Positions 45,550-56,849 of a DNA stretch of 64,000 nt are shown here, piece after piece. The stretch lies in NCBI GenBank assembly GCA_023101885.1, contig JALPQD010000392.1, forward strand, positions 571,515 to 635,514, in the 5' to 3' direction. The number at the start of each line of letters is the position of its first letter. Positions within the stretch are counted from its first letter, which is position 1. The DNA comes from Typhlomys cinereus. Its lineage: Eukaryota > Chordata > Mammalia > Rodentia > Platacanthomyidae. The position numbers and the translations under genes were made by a program. The notes under the pieces were generated by a model, which worked only from the letters and a program-made list of their open reading frames with translations, was not told where the DNA came from and did no database searches.

Positions 45550-45705
45550 AGTATACAAGCATGCATGTGTGGAGGTCAGAGGATAGACAGTGTTTAGAAG
45601 TCAGTTCTCTCCCTCACTGTGTGGGTTCTGGGAGTCCAGTTCAGGTAACCAGGTTTGCATGCATGCACCTTTCCCTCTAAGCCATCTCACCAGCCCGAGC
45701 AATTT
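45550..45705 (-). mobile_element. B3-like SINE
   Basis: GGAGGTCAGAGGATAGACAG, GGGAGTCCAGTTCAGGTAAC and CTAAGCCATCTCACCAGCCC are a reversed B3 body and head. Confidence 0.7.
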
Positions 45706-46505
45706 TTATATAATTATTCTCTAGTGAGGGATGGTAGACTATCAAAGCTACGTTGCTTGTGATACGGGCTGGTCTCTCAGTCTCGGACAATTAACCAACC
45801 TTCCCCCATCACATCTCTCTTCCGCCCTCGCTGGGCATCCTGGCCTTCACATCTCCTTTATAGTCTTCAGGCAGTTTCTGCTGTTTCCTTAACTTAATAG
45901 CAAATGCAGGTGAGTTGTTCTGAAACCCAAGCTCCTGAATAGGCTCCGGTCCTGGGATGTCCCCCGTGTGGGCAACATGAATACCTCCTACTCCCTCCAG
46001 GTGTCAGGGAAGACCCCTGCCTTCCTCATCCCACTTGATTTAGCAGCGTGCAGTGTAGCTTGGCTCTGAGGCCCTTCTACACCTACCATTCTGCTGTTGG
46101 ACCCCTCACAGCAGACCCAGCCTAGACCTTTTGCCCTCAGTCTTGCATTGGATACGATTTAAAATTTGGCATTGGTGACTCCCCGCCCTACCTAAAATCC
46201 TTTGTTGGCCTCCCTCAGTCAGAGGATAAAACCCAGATTCCCACGCAGACCCCAGAGTCCTCCAGTCTCATCCTCCCCCTCCCCCGAGTGAGTGGATTGG
46301 CAAAAAGCAAGACCAGGCGAGTGGTCTTGAAGGAAGTGCAGTGCCAACCTCAGCATCCTCCGATCCAGCTTCGCGAGCTGATCACCACGCGATGCTCCTG
46401 GTCATTCCCAGACTGCTGAGACCATCTGATGGGATTATACCTGCTCTAGATCCCATGGGAATCTCCCAGGAATGGACCCCATAGAAGGGAAGAGAGACAT
46501 TCTAG
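45706..46505. other. intergenic, nothing recognised
   Basis: No supportable gene or repeat. Confidence 0.4.
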
Positions 46506-46680
46506 GAATGCTCAAGCTGTGGTGACCTTGCCTGCCTGCCAGCCAGCCAGCCATGCCATCTCCGCCGTGAAAGACTCTATTTCTCCTCTGAAACTGTCAG
46601 TTGAATAAATCTCCCTTTCTCCCGTAAGTTGTTTGACTTTGAATGCTCTCTCACAGCAGTAGTAAAGGGTAACCGTTACA
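46506..46680 (+). mobile_element. LTR family B, 3' fragment
   Basis: TGAATAAATCTCCCTTTCTC and the end GGGTAACCGTTACA match the last 170 bp of the LTR at 7,937-8,291. The 5' half is absent. Confidence 0.75.
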
Positions 46681-46739
46681 TTTACCAACTCTACAGAATC
46701 ATTGCTTTAACTCTCTCTCCCTTCCTCCCTCTTTCCCTC

Positions 46740-46862
46740 CCTCTCTGTACATTTAATAATGTCTCGCTGTCTAGTCAGACTGATCTAGAACTTATAATTC
46801 CCCTGCCTCAGCTGCCCGGGTGTTCATTGGGGTTACAGGCTACTATGTTTCAATCTTCTAAC
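46740..46862 (-). mobile_element. B1-like SINE
   Basis: ACTGATCTAGAACTTATAAT and CCTGCCTCAGCTGCCCGGGT then GGGGTTACAGGC are a reversed B1. Confidence 0.6.
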
Positions 46863-48514
46863 ATCCGGAGGATTGTACATGTATCTATGCTTTCACCACG
46901 TTCCAGATGCGGTCTTAAGGGAACCCTCTCCTCCACCCCATCACCTTATTCGGCTCTGGCAGCTGTCACCCTGGGAGATATCATCACAATATCTGATCAC
47001 CACCGGCTCCCTCACCATCTCCATCACACCACCTCTGCTATCAGCAGCAGACACAGTTTATCCCTCGCTACCATCCCCCATGACCTACCTGCCCATGGTC
47101 ACGTGGTGGACAGGCCCAGCAGCAGCGTGCCCACAGTCCTACCTAGGTTTCATTGCAGGCGGCTGCCAATTGCTAGATATGCAGCATAATCTATGTTTTT
47201 AACACCTGTGCTTATTCTTTATTCTAGGAGCAAAGCAAGCTGACATTTCCTGAAGGTTCCCACCCATTTCTTCCCGCAGGTCTTGGGGAATCTGTGTAAC
47301 TGTCCCTGTCCAAGCCTGGCAGAACTGGTCACCACACCTCCGCCACCACCCACTGTCCCTGTGCAGCACCTTGTGTCCCTTAGCAATTTACTTAACCACT
47401 CAACTGGGCTGCAGGACCGAGGCCAGGATCAATGCCGTACGTGTCTTTAACTCACTAATGCTTAGCAAAAGTCTATGGACATAGTAAATGTCAAATGCAA
47501 GAATAAATTAAGAGGCACATGCAAGACTGAAGGGTAACCGCTCCGCATATGATTAGGCTCGGTCATAATGATGGTGTGAGAATGAGCAAGAATATACCCA
47601 GTCCTACCAGTTGGCCTGAGGAGGGGCCAGGAGACTTTAGTTCTCTGCACACGGGGGATTTAGTCTGCTTGGCAGCCACATTCAGCCAACGTTTATGGAA
47701 GTGGCGACTCTCAAGACTTTACAGAACTGAATTCAAAACCCCTTCAATAAAAATAGGAGTGACTGGTTTACCAAGAGAGAAGCCCACTCTCAGAGCTACG
47801 AGGCCCTGAGGATGCTGCCTTCAGAGCCCATCACGGACATCTGGGGGGGGGGCAGCCACGAGCGGCAAAGCCACGTGTGCTGTCCTCCTGCTCCCTGCAG
47901 TTCTTGGCTGTGGGAGAAAAGACCTCTCCCGCTCCCAGCATGCTCTGAAGCAGGCTGTGTGGAGCTGCACGGTCCCAGCGGACAGCAGACAAGCTTGTCA
48001 CACTGGAGCAGGAACTAGGTTCAAATCAGCGCCGGACTTCCTGTGACTGTGTGTGGTGCAGTCTTTGGCACGGTGAGTGGGCACTGCAAGGGTGGTGGTG
48101 CTCAGTGCCATGCTGCACACGGGCACAGGTGAATGCAGAGCCTGTTACCAGATGGTGATGGACAGAGGCCCAGGTCTCCCAGACCCATCTAGAACGGTCT
48201 GCAGACGGGGACCCCCCCTCCACCCTGCTGCACGTCAGCATCGGCTAAGGAAGCCTTTCTACTGCGGGTGCAGCCCCTCGATACCCACTCACTGAACTAG
48301 GAAGTCAGGGAGGACCCTCGCGGAGTCAGGGACAAACAAGAGCTCCCACGGCCCAGCAAAAGCCCCCAGGGCTCGAGAGGGAAGCAGCCATCTTCGTTTT
48401 AGAACTGAAAATTCAAATCTTAAAATTGAAAACTTACCAATTTTCTAACCCCAGATATCTCATGCTAATAAATACATTGCAATATTAGATTGTCAGAAAA
48501 GCATCCACTGTGGA
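46863..48514. other. CKAP4 downstream flank; MIR-like at about 47,385-47,510
   Basis: CAATTTACTTAACCACTCAA and ATAGTAAATGTCAAATGCAA resemble forward MIR 3' segments. The rest is unique-looking, with no supportable gene. Confidence 0.4.
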
Positions 48515-49621
48515 AAAGTCATACCAAAGCTCGAGTGTTTATTAAGAATTAAAAATACTGTAAATAAGCCATACAGTTCATTTCACAGTAAACTAAACCT
48601 TTTTTTTTTCCTTTTCCTTTTTAGATTTTTCTTCTTTTTTTCAATGCCTTTTTCTTTCCTTTTTTATTTTTTTATTTGGAAGGGCAAGACAGCCATTAAA
48701 GAACAACACAGCTCCAAGGGCCAGGGACACCGCGAAGTTACAGAAACTCAGTGCGCACACTCCTCCCGACTGAGGAGCCCGCCCACAGGAGACTTCAGGG
48801 AATACCTTGCTTGGCCTACGTTCCCCCAGGAGCCACCGCACTCTTTGGTGCACAGTCCAGCTCTTACAATACAACCCCAACAATCTTTGTTTCTCCTAAA
48901 CACTTGGTGGGCCGCCAGGGGCACAAGGGCTGGGATTCCACATTCAGACCCATCTGGATTCGTTGCATAGTTACCTTTTGACATCGCTAGATGATTCCAG
49001 AATGGAAAGACACCCAAACCTCTGCTGTGACCCTCAGGTACGGGACTCTTTTTCAGTGAAGGGGTGTGTCTGTGTGTATGTTGGGGGGGAAGGGTGAGCT
49101 TCCCCAACCCCATTCAGAGTTGATACCCATGAATTTTAACCATTTCTAAATGGAAGACAACAAGTAACAGACACCTCATAAAAACTCCAACCAAGAGTTT
49201 AAAAATAAAAAAGGTAAAAATAATTTTTCCCTAAAGACAGTTAAAAAGAAAAGTACCCCCATTTCGAACTGGAAATCTATCAGCCAGACAGGGTTTCTTG
49301 AGGTTAATTTGCTTCTGTTGATCCTTGGTGGAAGTCACTGTCACTTTTCTGCCCCGGACACGCACCCCAAAGCCAGCTCACGCACAGGGGTCGCGTCTTC
49401 AGGAAGCAGAGGCACACACAAAGGTGTGTGCAACAATTGCAAATAAATTAACTAGGCACGGAACGCAACGCCCGGGCGTCCAGATGGTGTCTACCATTTC
49501 TCAGGGTGGAGTGGGAGTGGGGGGAACAAGAAACAAGATGGGGGGGCACATGGGGAAGCAACACATTTTTTTGGTCATGTGAAACTGGACTGTAAATTCG
49601 CACCCTGCACGCATAACTCAG
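48515..49621 (-). other. CKAP4: CKAP4 3' UTR (predicted extent)
   Basis: This lies directly after the CKAP4 stop codon on the minus strand. The length of about 1.1 kb to the polyadenylation signal at 48,538-48,543 agrees with the short 3' UTR I know for mammalian CKAP4. The end position is inferred. A-rich runs at 48,600-48,680 contain two further AATAAA words (complement at 48,663-48,668 and 48,671-48,676) that could be used instead. Confidence 0.6.
48538..48543 (-). terminator. CKAP4: CKAP4 polyadenylation signal candidate
   Basis: The minus strand reads AATAAA followed by CACTCGAGC. It is the most distal of three AATAAA words in the likely 3' UTR. Cleavage would fall 10-30 bases further, near 48,510-48,528. 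Confidence 0.5.
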
Positions 49622-50938
49622 TTAGATCTTTTCGTGGATCTTCTCGACTTTCACGAACAACCTGTCCAGGTCGTTCCTCAGGTCGTCCAGCAAGAGCTTG
49701 GCCGACTCCAGGTTGTTCTCGTTGGTTTCGATCTTGACCGAGTAGGCGACCAAACTGTCCACGGCAGTCCTGAGCATTTTCAAGTCCGACTCCACTTGGC
49801 TCACGGAGGACTTCAGGTTGTCTAGAGAGGAGAGTCTGTCCAGCAAGTCCTGAGGGGGTGGGTGGGCCGGGGGGTCCCGGCCCTGCAGCCTGTGCACCTG
49901 CTCCTGCAGGGCCTCCACGGTGCCCGGGAGCGCGGCCACGCTCTGCTTCAGCTCCTGCAAGTCACCGGAGAGCGCCAGCTGCGCGTCCCCCAGGCTCCCC
50001 AGGGTGCTGGCCAGGCTGGAGGAGGACCCCAGGCCGGCCAGGGGCTCCTGCAGCAGGGCCAGGCGTTCCTGCAGCAGGGCCAGGCGCTGCTCGTGCTCCC
50101 GGCTCGCCGACAGGAGCGACTCCAGGCCCTCGGCGTGGCGGGCGGCGGCCTCCTGCAGGGAGCCGACCCCCTGCTCCACGTGCTGCAGCCGGCCGGCCAG
50201 GCCCTGGCTCTGTCTCTCCAGCGCATCCAGGGCGCTGGGGTCGGGGAAGCCAGCGGCCTCCCTCGGGCCCGCCTCGGCCTTCAGCTGCCGCAGCTCTTCC
50301 TCCAGCCTCCTGATGTCCTCGGGGAGGTGCGAGGAGGACTCCTCGGACCGCAGCAGCTTCTCCGTGAGGCTCTGCAAGGCCTGGCGCTCGGCGGCGGCCG
50401 CCTCCTTGAAGGCCTGCTGCTCCTGCTTGAGGCTCACCAGCTCGCGGACCTCGGTGTAGACGTCGGACTCCATGGCGTGCAGGGAGCCGCGCAAGGCCTC
50501 CACGTCCTTCTCCCTGGCCTTGGCCGAGGCCTGCAGCTCCTTCACGGCCGCGCGCAGCGCCTTCAGGTCCTGCTTGTGGCCTTCGGGGACTTCCAGGGAG
50601 GCCACCTTCGCCTTCACGTCGTTTATCTCCTTCTGGCTCCTCTTCTGCACCTCGGTGAAGATGGCGATGTTGTCGTTGATGGACTTGGTGAGCTCCGTCA
50701 GTCTCTCCTCCACCGTGTTCTCCAGGGACGTGAAGTCCCGCTCCCGGGCGTCCTTCACCACGTGGATGCCGTCCGACAGGTCCTTGAGAATCTCGTTCTG
50801 CAGCTTCTGCAGCACCTCGCCGATGCGGGCGACCTCACTCTCGCTCTGCTTCATGGCCTTCTCGGTGACGTCCTGCTTATGCTGGAAGCTCCTCAGGATG
50901 GACTCGAAGGTCCCGCATGTGGCTTGCAGAGACTGCAC
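49622..50938 (-). CDS. CKAP4: CKAP4 coding exon 2 (luminal coiled-coil domain)
   Basis: This exon encodes residues 139-576 and the stop codon of cytoskeleton-associated protein 4 (CLIMP-63/p63), the type II membrane protein that spaces ER sheets and links ER to microtubules; it is also a cell-surface receptor for DKK1 and antiproliferative factor. The acceptor is TTGCAG|GTG at 50,939-50,941. Splicing exon 1 (...EQK) to this exon (VQSLQ...) restores the frame and the family sequence. Most of the exon is long heptad-patterned coiled coil with runs conserved against the human protein as I know it, for example EILKDLSDGIHVVKDARERD and NDNIAIFTEVQKRSQKEIND, and it ends in LDRLFVKVEKIHEKI. No signal peptide or second membrane span is present. 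The middle (about 49,860-50,560) is very GC-rich and has diverged most. A 21-bp tandem duplication at 50,046-50,087 adds one heptad. Total length 576 compares with about 575 in mouse and 602 in human. Confidence 0.97.
   Translation of the reverse strand: MQSLQATCGTFESILRSFQHKQDVTEKAMKQSESEVARIGEVLQKLQNEILKDLSDGIHVVKDARERDFTSLENTVEERLTELTKSINDNIAIFTEVQKRSQKEINDVKAKVASLEVPEGHKQDLKALRAAVKELQASAKAREKDVEALRGSLHAMESDVYTEVRELVSLKQEQQAFKEAAAAERQALQSLTEKLLRSEESSSHLPEDIRRLEEELRQLKAEAGPREAAGFPDPSALDALERQSQGLAGRLQHVEQGVGSLQEAAARHAEGLESLLSASREHEQRLALLQERLALLQEPLAGLGSSSSLASTLGSLGDAQLALSGDLQELKQSVAALPGTVEALQEQVHRLQGRDPPAHPPPQDLLDRLSSLDNLKSSVSQVESDLKMLRTAVDSLVAYSVKIETNENNLESAKLLLDDLRNDLDRLFVKVEKIHEKI
50046..50087 (-). 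repeat. CKAP4: 21-bp tandem duplication within CKAP4 exon 2
   Basis: Two copies (50,046-50,066 and 50,067-50,087) differ only in the last base on the plus strand. They encode LALLQER and LALLQEP, one heptad each, so the coiled-coil register is kept. Confidence 0.9.
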
Positions 50939-51391
50939 CTGCAACCGAGACGCAGATGTTAGTCCAGCCTCGGGAGTTAGTGCCCACGGGAGGCTTATGT
51001 GATGGCTGGAGGGTCCAACTCTAGGACTCCCCCCAAGCGCCCCAGTGCTGGTTTATACAACAGGCCTGGCCAATCAGCATGCTCCACCTGCCTCCCTAGC
51101 CTCCACCACCTGGAACTCAAGTGGCCCGCCTGGCCGGGCACATGGTGGGCAATGCCAAGACGTCTGTAAAAACCCCAAGGACCATACCTTTTCCCATTTG
51201 GATTGCTAGCTAGACAATGACATGGGACAGAAGCCGCTCAGACCAACATGTGAACGACGCCCACCCAGCCATCAAGCCAGTGTAGAGGGAAGCAGGGCTG
51301 AGAGATAGTAAGATCAAGTTGAATCTCAACCCCTGGACAGTTATACCTGAAGGAACCTACTCTGCGACTTCCTGGTCGCAGGGAAACCACG

Positions 51392-51508
51392 GCAAGAGGG
51401 AAACCATGACGCTGCGAGGCTGCGATAAACCCAGGGAGACAAGGTCTGCAGGATAAACGACCTCATCAGCTGTCAAAAGCTGAATGTGTTTCCACAAGAG
51501 GGAAGACA
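51392..51508 (+). repeat. dispersed direct repeat, copy 1
   Basis: It matches 51,974-52,095 over its whole length with four substitutions and one 5-bp gap. The shared core includes CAAGGTCTGCAGGATAAACG. Not a repeat family I recognise. Confidence 0.9.
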
Positions 51509-51973
51509 CCCTATGTGCTGGCTAAGCCTCTAGCTCTCGCAGCTGAGCCCCACGTCTTCGTAGGACAGCAGCCGAGATGCACAGAGGCATTAGGTGCGGG
51601 GTCAGGCGTTCACGTGACTGGGTGTCTCTTGTCACTTGCAGCTACGTGGCCCTTCAGGCCAATGATCTCCCTGGACTTCAGATTCCTGTCTTAAAAGGTG
51701 AGCAGTCGGCCTGGCGATTCCTTGGCAGTCTCTGGCTCTGTGAACACTGTAAACATACTCACTCTGAACAAATCTACTGAACTGGGTGCAGCTGGGAACT
51801 ATTCAAGGGAGCTGCTTTAACATATAGATTAAGGACCTAGGCCACATCCGAATGTGGTACCCACTAATGCTTAATAAAAGAAAAATAAATCTTTTTAAAG
51901 AGAAGAAAGAAAAGTGCAGTTCTGTGACCCAGATTCTACAGTCCGAAGACCTAACCACCAATCCCGAGAACAT

Positions 51974-52095
51974 GCAAGAGGGAAGCCATGATGCTCCGAG
52001 GCTGCGACCAGCTAAACCCAGGGAGACAAGGTCTGCAGGATAAACGACCTCATCAGCTGTCAAAAGCTGAATGTGTTTCCACAAGAGGAAAGACA
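51974..52095 (+). repeat. dispersed direct repeat, copy 2
   Basis: Partner of 51,392-51,508, with an extra CCAGC near its start. The intervening 465 bp are not duplicated. Confidence 0.9.
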
Positions 52096-52124
52096 GGGAA
52101 TGTTAGAGATCAAAAGATATTCAG

Positions 52125-52500
52125 GGCTGGGGAGATGGCTCTGTGGATAAAGCACTTGCTATACAAGCATGAGGACCTGAGTTCAAATCCCAGAACGTAC
52201 ACAAAAGCTGAATGCCATAGCACACAACTGTCCCCCCAGAGTTCCAACAGTGAGATGCAAGGCAGAGACAGGATAATCCCTGGAGGAGGCGAACCAGATA
52301 ACCTGGGAACAAGAGACCCCTGGGAACAAGGGACCCCTGGGAACAAGGGACCCCGATCCAAACAAGCTGGACAGTGAAGACTGACCTGTGGGGTTGTCTT
52401 AGCCTCCTCGCACATGCCATGACAAACACTCGTGCACTCACGCATGCGTGCGCGCACACACACACACACCCTCATACACTTACACACACGCATACACTTC
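52125..52500 (+). mobile_element. ID-headed (B4-like) SINE with internal tandem repeat
   Basis: GGGCTGGGGAGATGGCTCTG and GACCTGAGTTCAAATCCCAG form the tRNA-like head. Three 17-bp units (CCTGGGAACAAGGGACC) at 52,302-52,352 expand the middle. A CA-rich tail follows. Confidence 0.7.
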
Positions 52501-52679
52501 ATACAGACATACAAGATTTTCTATTCTTTTTTCAAATTAAAAGACAATTTTTTTTTCCACAATCAAACATAATATGTACTAATTGTGAAAAAGACTTTGG
52601 AGGCAATCAGGGTGAGGTGAGTCTTAGATAATATTCAAAAATCATGTTTTTAGGCACTATACTGTGTTTTGTCAAGGGA

Positions 52680-52795
52680 AGGGAGTGTGTCACACATCTG
52701 CAATCTCAGCTGCTTGGGAGGCGGATGTGGGATGTTCAAGCCAGTTTGGGTAACATGGCAAGACCCAATCAAGGAAGACAAGCAGAAGGAAGGGT
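52680..52795 (+). mobile_element. B1-like SINE
   Basis: ACATCTGCAATCTCAGCTGC, TTGGGAGGCGGATGTGGGAT and GGGTAACATGGCAAGACCC follow the B1/7SL order. Confidence 0.65.
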
Positions 52796-52865
52796 GGAGA
52801 GGTAGAGAGGAAGAAAAAAATTCAGTTGGAAATGAATCCATAAATTCTTTGAACTAGCATGTCAG

Positions 52866-53135
52866 GCGTGTGTGCGTGTGTGTGTGTGTGTGTGTATCAT
52901 AAGGTATGATGCATGCTGGTGGAGGACCAAAGGTGACTTGGAGAATCACCCTGGATTGCTCCACCTCCTCATTGCTTTGCTCTGGGGTTTCCCAGGCTCT
53001 GCCTTCCAGGGCCAGAAGTGCAGCCCACCACCCTTTCTACTACTGTTTTATGTGGGATCTGGGGTCCATACTCAGGTCCTTCTGCTTGGGCAGCAGAGGC
53101 TACACCCCAGCGCCATCTCTCCATCCTCCAGTGGC
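52866..53135 (-). mobile_element. dimeric SINE, minus orientation
   Basis: (TG)n at 52,866-52,896, then AGAATCACCCTGGATTGCTC, TCTGGGGTTTCCCAGGCTCT and CAGCGCCATCTCTCCATCC: the reverse of the tail, right half and head. Confidence 0.8.
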
Positions 53136-53529
53136 TTCATTTTAACATTAACTCCCCACTCCTATGCCGGGGGTCTGCCAGGACAATGCAGGCTCTTCTG
53201 AGGCCCAAGCTGAGCTGCCAGTGTGTTCTGAAACCTTAAATCCACTTATATCCAAGAATCTTTGGGGTTGCACATACTGACAGGCAGCAGCGCCATTTCT
53301 AATCACGCACAACCGAAGAACAAGGGGCCGATGGTAACCAACAAGACAGCAGAGTGGTTAAGCGCCAGACTGTTCCAACTCTAGCCAGAAGGGGGGCCAG
53401 GGCAGGGACTGGGGACGGAATGAAACAGGAACACCAACATATTGATAATACTTAAACTAGGACTCATCGAATTGTCTTCTTTTTGTATTTCTACTTGAGC
53501 ACCACTTCAGTAAGTTAGGAAGTAAAAGC

Positions 53530-53725
53530 CGTGGGGTTGGCAGCATGGCTCAGTGGATAAAATTATTGCTGCTAAGTCTGTTGCCCTGAGTTCAATTCCC
53601 CAAACCCACATGGTGGAAATAACGGATTCCTGCAAGTTGTCCTCTGACCTCCACATGCATTCTACAGCACTGAAGTGCATGCGGGCATGCATATACATGA
53701 TAATAAAAATAATTTTTAAAGAGAA
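53530..53725 (+). mobile_element. B3-like SINE
   Basis: GGCAGCATGGCTCAGTGGAT, CAAACCCACATGGTGGAAAT, AAGTTGTCCTCTGACCTCCA and ATAATAAAAATAA match the rodent B3 order closely. Confidence 0.8.
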
Positions 53726-53729
53726 ATAA

Positions 53730-53935
53730 GGGCTGTGGAGGTAACTCAGTTAGTGAGGATACAAATCTAGCATACATGCAGTCCTAGGTTCAATTCTTCA
53801 CACCAAACAAACTAGGTATGGTGGGGTCTGTAACCTCAGCACGTGGGAGGTAGAAGCAGGAGGGTCTGAAATTCAAGGCCATCTTTGGAGGTCAGCTAGA
53901 CTACATAAGACTTTGTCCCCCCAAAGGCAACAAAA
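53730..53935 (+). mobile_element. B4 SINE
   Basis: GGCTGTGGAGGTAACTCAGT (ID-like head) joins ACTAGGTATGGTGGGGTCTG and GGGAGGTAGAAGCAGGAGGG (B1-like body), the B4 composite. Confidence 0.75.
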
Positions 53936-54734
53936 CAATGTTAATGAATAAAATGACATGAGCCCTGGGGTCAGGCTGTGTGGGCACATGTTAGGCTTAA
54001 CATGTAACCACCTCATCTCGGGCGAGGTCCTGTCCTGTCTTAATTCCCTCAGCTACATGAGAGCGTCAGAGGCAGGACATGGTTCACAGGACCGTCAGCG
54101 AGTCCATTTACATAAAGAGCTTACTGCTTACTGCGCATGGCAGCGGCTGCTTTCATTATTATTTAGCTGTATTCTGAATGACCCCGAAAGTCCAGGGATT
54201 CCTAGTAGCATCCTCCATTCAATGCCAAAGGGTGGGAGGAGGGGAGGAAGCAGGCCACCCGAGCCCGGGGGCAGCTACCAAAACCCACTCTGTCTACGCA
54301 TGAAATTACATTTGCTTCTCAACTCCCAGGTTGTCCCAGGGGTGAGCAGATGGATCTCACAGTGTCTTCTATCTCCACCTGTGAACTTAAGACAGTTCTG
54401 GGGGACTTGAGAGAGCGGACAATTTCCCTGCCCAACCAAATACAACCCCAGGCGTGAAGGACACTTTGAAAAGGCACTGGAGAGAGGCGATCTCTGAAAC
54501 TAGGTTAGTAAATCACAATACCTCCCTCTCTTGAAGCATAACGCTCAAAATAGAAGCACCGTACCTGCAATGTGGCAGGCTGAATCCAGCGTTTTCTCAA
54601 TGGGCCAGAGAATGAAGGAATTCAGAGCAATACCTCAGAAAGACCGGGGCAGCCAGCTTCCACCTGGCTGGCTCGTTACAAACGGCTATGAAGGGCCATA
54701 AATGGTCAGATCAGAAATCATGGATAAAAACCAA
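53936..54734. other. intron sequence, nothing recognised
   Basis: A 150-codon frame at 53,958-54,410 has no recognisable content. No repeat identified. Confidence 0.4.
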
Positions 54735-56849
54735 GTCCATTACTACAAATCCATAGTTGTAAAGACAGCCTGGTATTGGCTCCAAAATAGACACACAGAT
54801 CAATGGATAAGGATTGAAGACCCAGATATAAGCCCACAAAGTTACAGCCATTTGGTCTTTGACAAAGGGGCCCAAAGAATCCAATGGAAAAAGAACAGCA
54901 TCTTCAACAAATGGTGCTGGCAAAACTGGATCTCCACATGCAGAAGATTAAAGCTGGACCCGTACTTGTCACCATGTACAAGACTTAATTCCAAATGGAT
55001 CAAGGACCTTGATATCAGGCCAGAGACTATAAAAACCATAGTTGAAAGGATAGGGAACTCCCTCGAGCTGATTGGGCTAGGCCAACAGTTCCTAAACAGA
55101 CATCCAATGGCACAGTCACTGCTACCAACTCTCAACAGTTGGGATCTTGTGAAATTAAAGAGCTTCTGTTCAGATAAAGAGATTGTAACACGAGCACAAA
55201 GGCAACCCACAGAATGGGAGAAAATCTTCACTAACCACATATCTGATAGAGCTCTATTGTCCAGAGTGCACAAAGAACTTAGAAAACTAAACACCAAGGA
55301 AACCAATGGCCCAATTAAAAAATGGGCCCTGGAACTTAAAAGAAACTTTACCAGGGATGAAATTAAAATGTCTAACAAATATCTGAAAAAATGCTCCACT
55401 TCTTTAGCCATCAGGGAAATGCAAATCAAAACTTCCCTGAGATATCATCTCACCCCGGTCAGGATGGCAAAAATCCACAATACTAACAACGACAAATGCT
55501 GGAGAGGATGTGGAGAGAGGGGAACTCTCCTACATTGCTGGTGGGAATGCAGGCTCATACAGCCACTCTGGCGAGCCGTCTGGAGATTCTTAAAGAAATT
55601 AAAGATTGAAATGCCATATGACCCTGCTATTCCACTTTTGGGAATAACCCCCCATACAGCAGAGGTTCGCCTCGATAGCACAAGCACGACCATGTTCATA
55701 GCAGCACTGTTTACAATAGCAAAGACATGGAATCAGCCCAAATGTCCAACAGTTGACGAGTGGATAAGGAAACTGTGGTACATCTATACAATGGAGTACT
55801 ACTCAGCCATCAAAAATGATGAATTACTGGAATTTGCCGGGAAATGGATGTCATTAGAAACAATTGTATTAAGTGAAGTATCCCAGACCCAGAAAATTAA
55901 GCGCCGTATGTACTCCCTAATAGGTGGCTCCTAGTACCAAACCCACCCAGCCCACCTAGAGACAGGAATTCCAAGGATTATGAACAGGAGGGATGGGGTA
56001 GGAGGGCCACACCAGAAAGAAGGAGAGAAGGGACCATGTTACAGCAGGGAAAATAGGCCTCCACCAAGGACCCAAATAAGTAATGAGACATCTGATTAAG
56101 TTCACAGACTTTTGTTCCTGATCATTTACTACTGAGGGGGAGTGATCTCACCAGAAGAGGAGGGCATATAGACTGGCAGATAAAAAGTAACAATTTTGCA
56201 AATGGGTGATAGACCCCTGTCTCACTGTGGTTTCCCACTTTTATTACATCTACCTTTGAAGGTGCTTTTATTACAAGACTCTAACAACTTTTTGTCTCTG
56301 GCCAGGGGGTAACATACAATGCCCTCCAGGATGGAGTGAAGGGCATTGCAGGAGCAGCAAAACTGCAAAAGAAAATCAACAAACCACAACCCAGAACTTC
56401 AGAGACTCTATATCAACCACCTAGAACTAGGCCAGCTTAGTCTCTCCCCATCTTGAAGCTCAGGGAAATTTGCGGAAGAGGGGGCGGTAAGAGTGTAAGA
56501 GCATAAGGATGGGAGGAGCAATGATATGTAAGATACTCTATACAAGTTAGGGCTGAATCAATCATAATTGGACTTTGCATGCTCTGCGCATTGTCCAACA
56601 CACTGTTGACCTCACAAAGTCTAGCATCTGCTAAAGGCACCAAGATCCTTGGAGGCAAAGGATTGGCAGCCACAGCAGTGTTCCTATACCTAAGGGGAAC
56701 ACGGGAAAGGGTTCGGCAAAGGCCACTGGGTCCTTGTACGTCATCGGAGAGGAGGGCCCAGAGGAAAATCAGTCATGCACAAGAAAGGACTCTCTGGGAA
56801 TTGGGGTGGGAGGCACTGGGGGATGGGGAGGGAGAGAGGTGGGGAGGGA
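54735..56849 (+). mobile_element. LINE-1 fragment: ORF2 C-terminus plus 3' UTR
   Basis: The frame ending at 55,934 encodes about the last 400 residues of L1 ORF2p without a stop or frameshift. Visible marks include KTAWYWLQN, the Cys-rich segment CWRGCGERGTLLHCWWEC (C-x3-C...H-x4-C spacing), TMFIAALFTIAKTWNQPKCP and YTMEYYSAIKNDE, ending SLIGGS. The endonuclease and reverse-transcriptase domains are missing because the copy is 5'-truncated. About 915 bp of 3' UTR follows, ending in the G-rich tract near 56,810-56,849. The final stretch and A-tail present in the copy at 1-208 are absent. It cannot mobilise itself. The intact frame suggests a fairly recent insertion, in antisense to CKAP4. Confidence 0.92.

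Noticed and set aside
49862..50962. 366-codon open frame antisense to CKAP4 exon 2
   Set aside because: It mirrors the GC-rich coding strand (Leu/Gln/Gly-rich, no domain). It is a shadow of the real exon.
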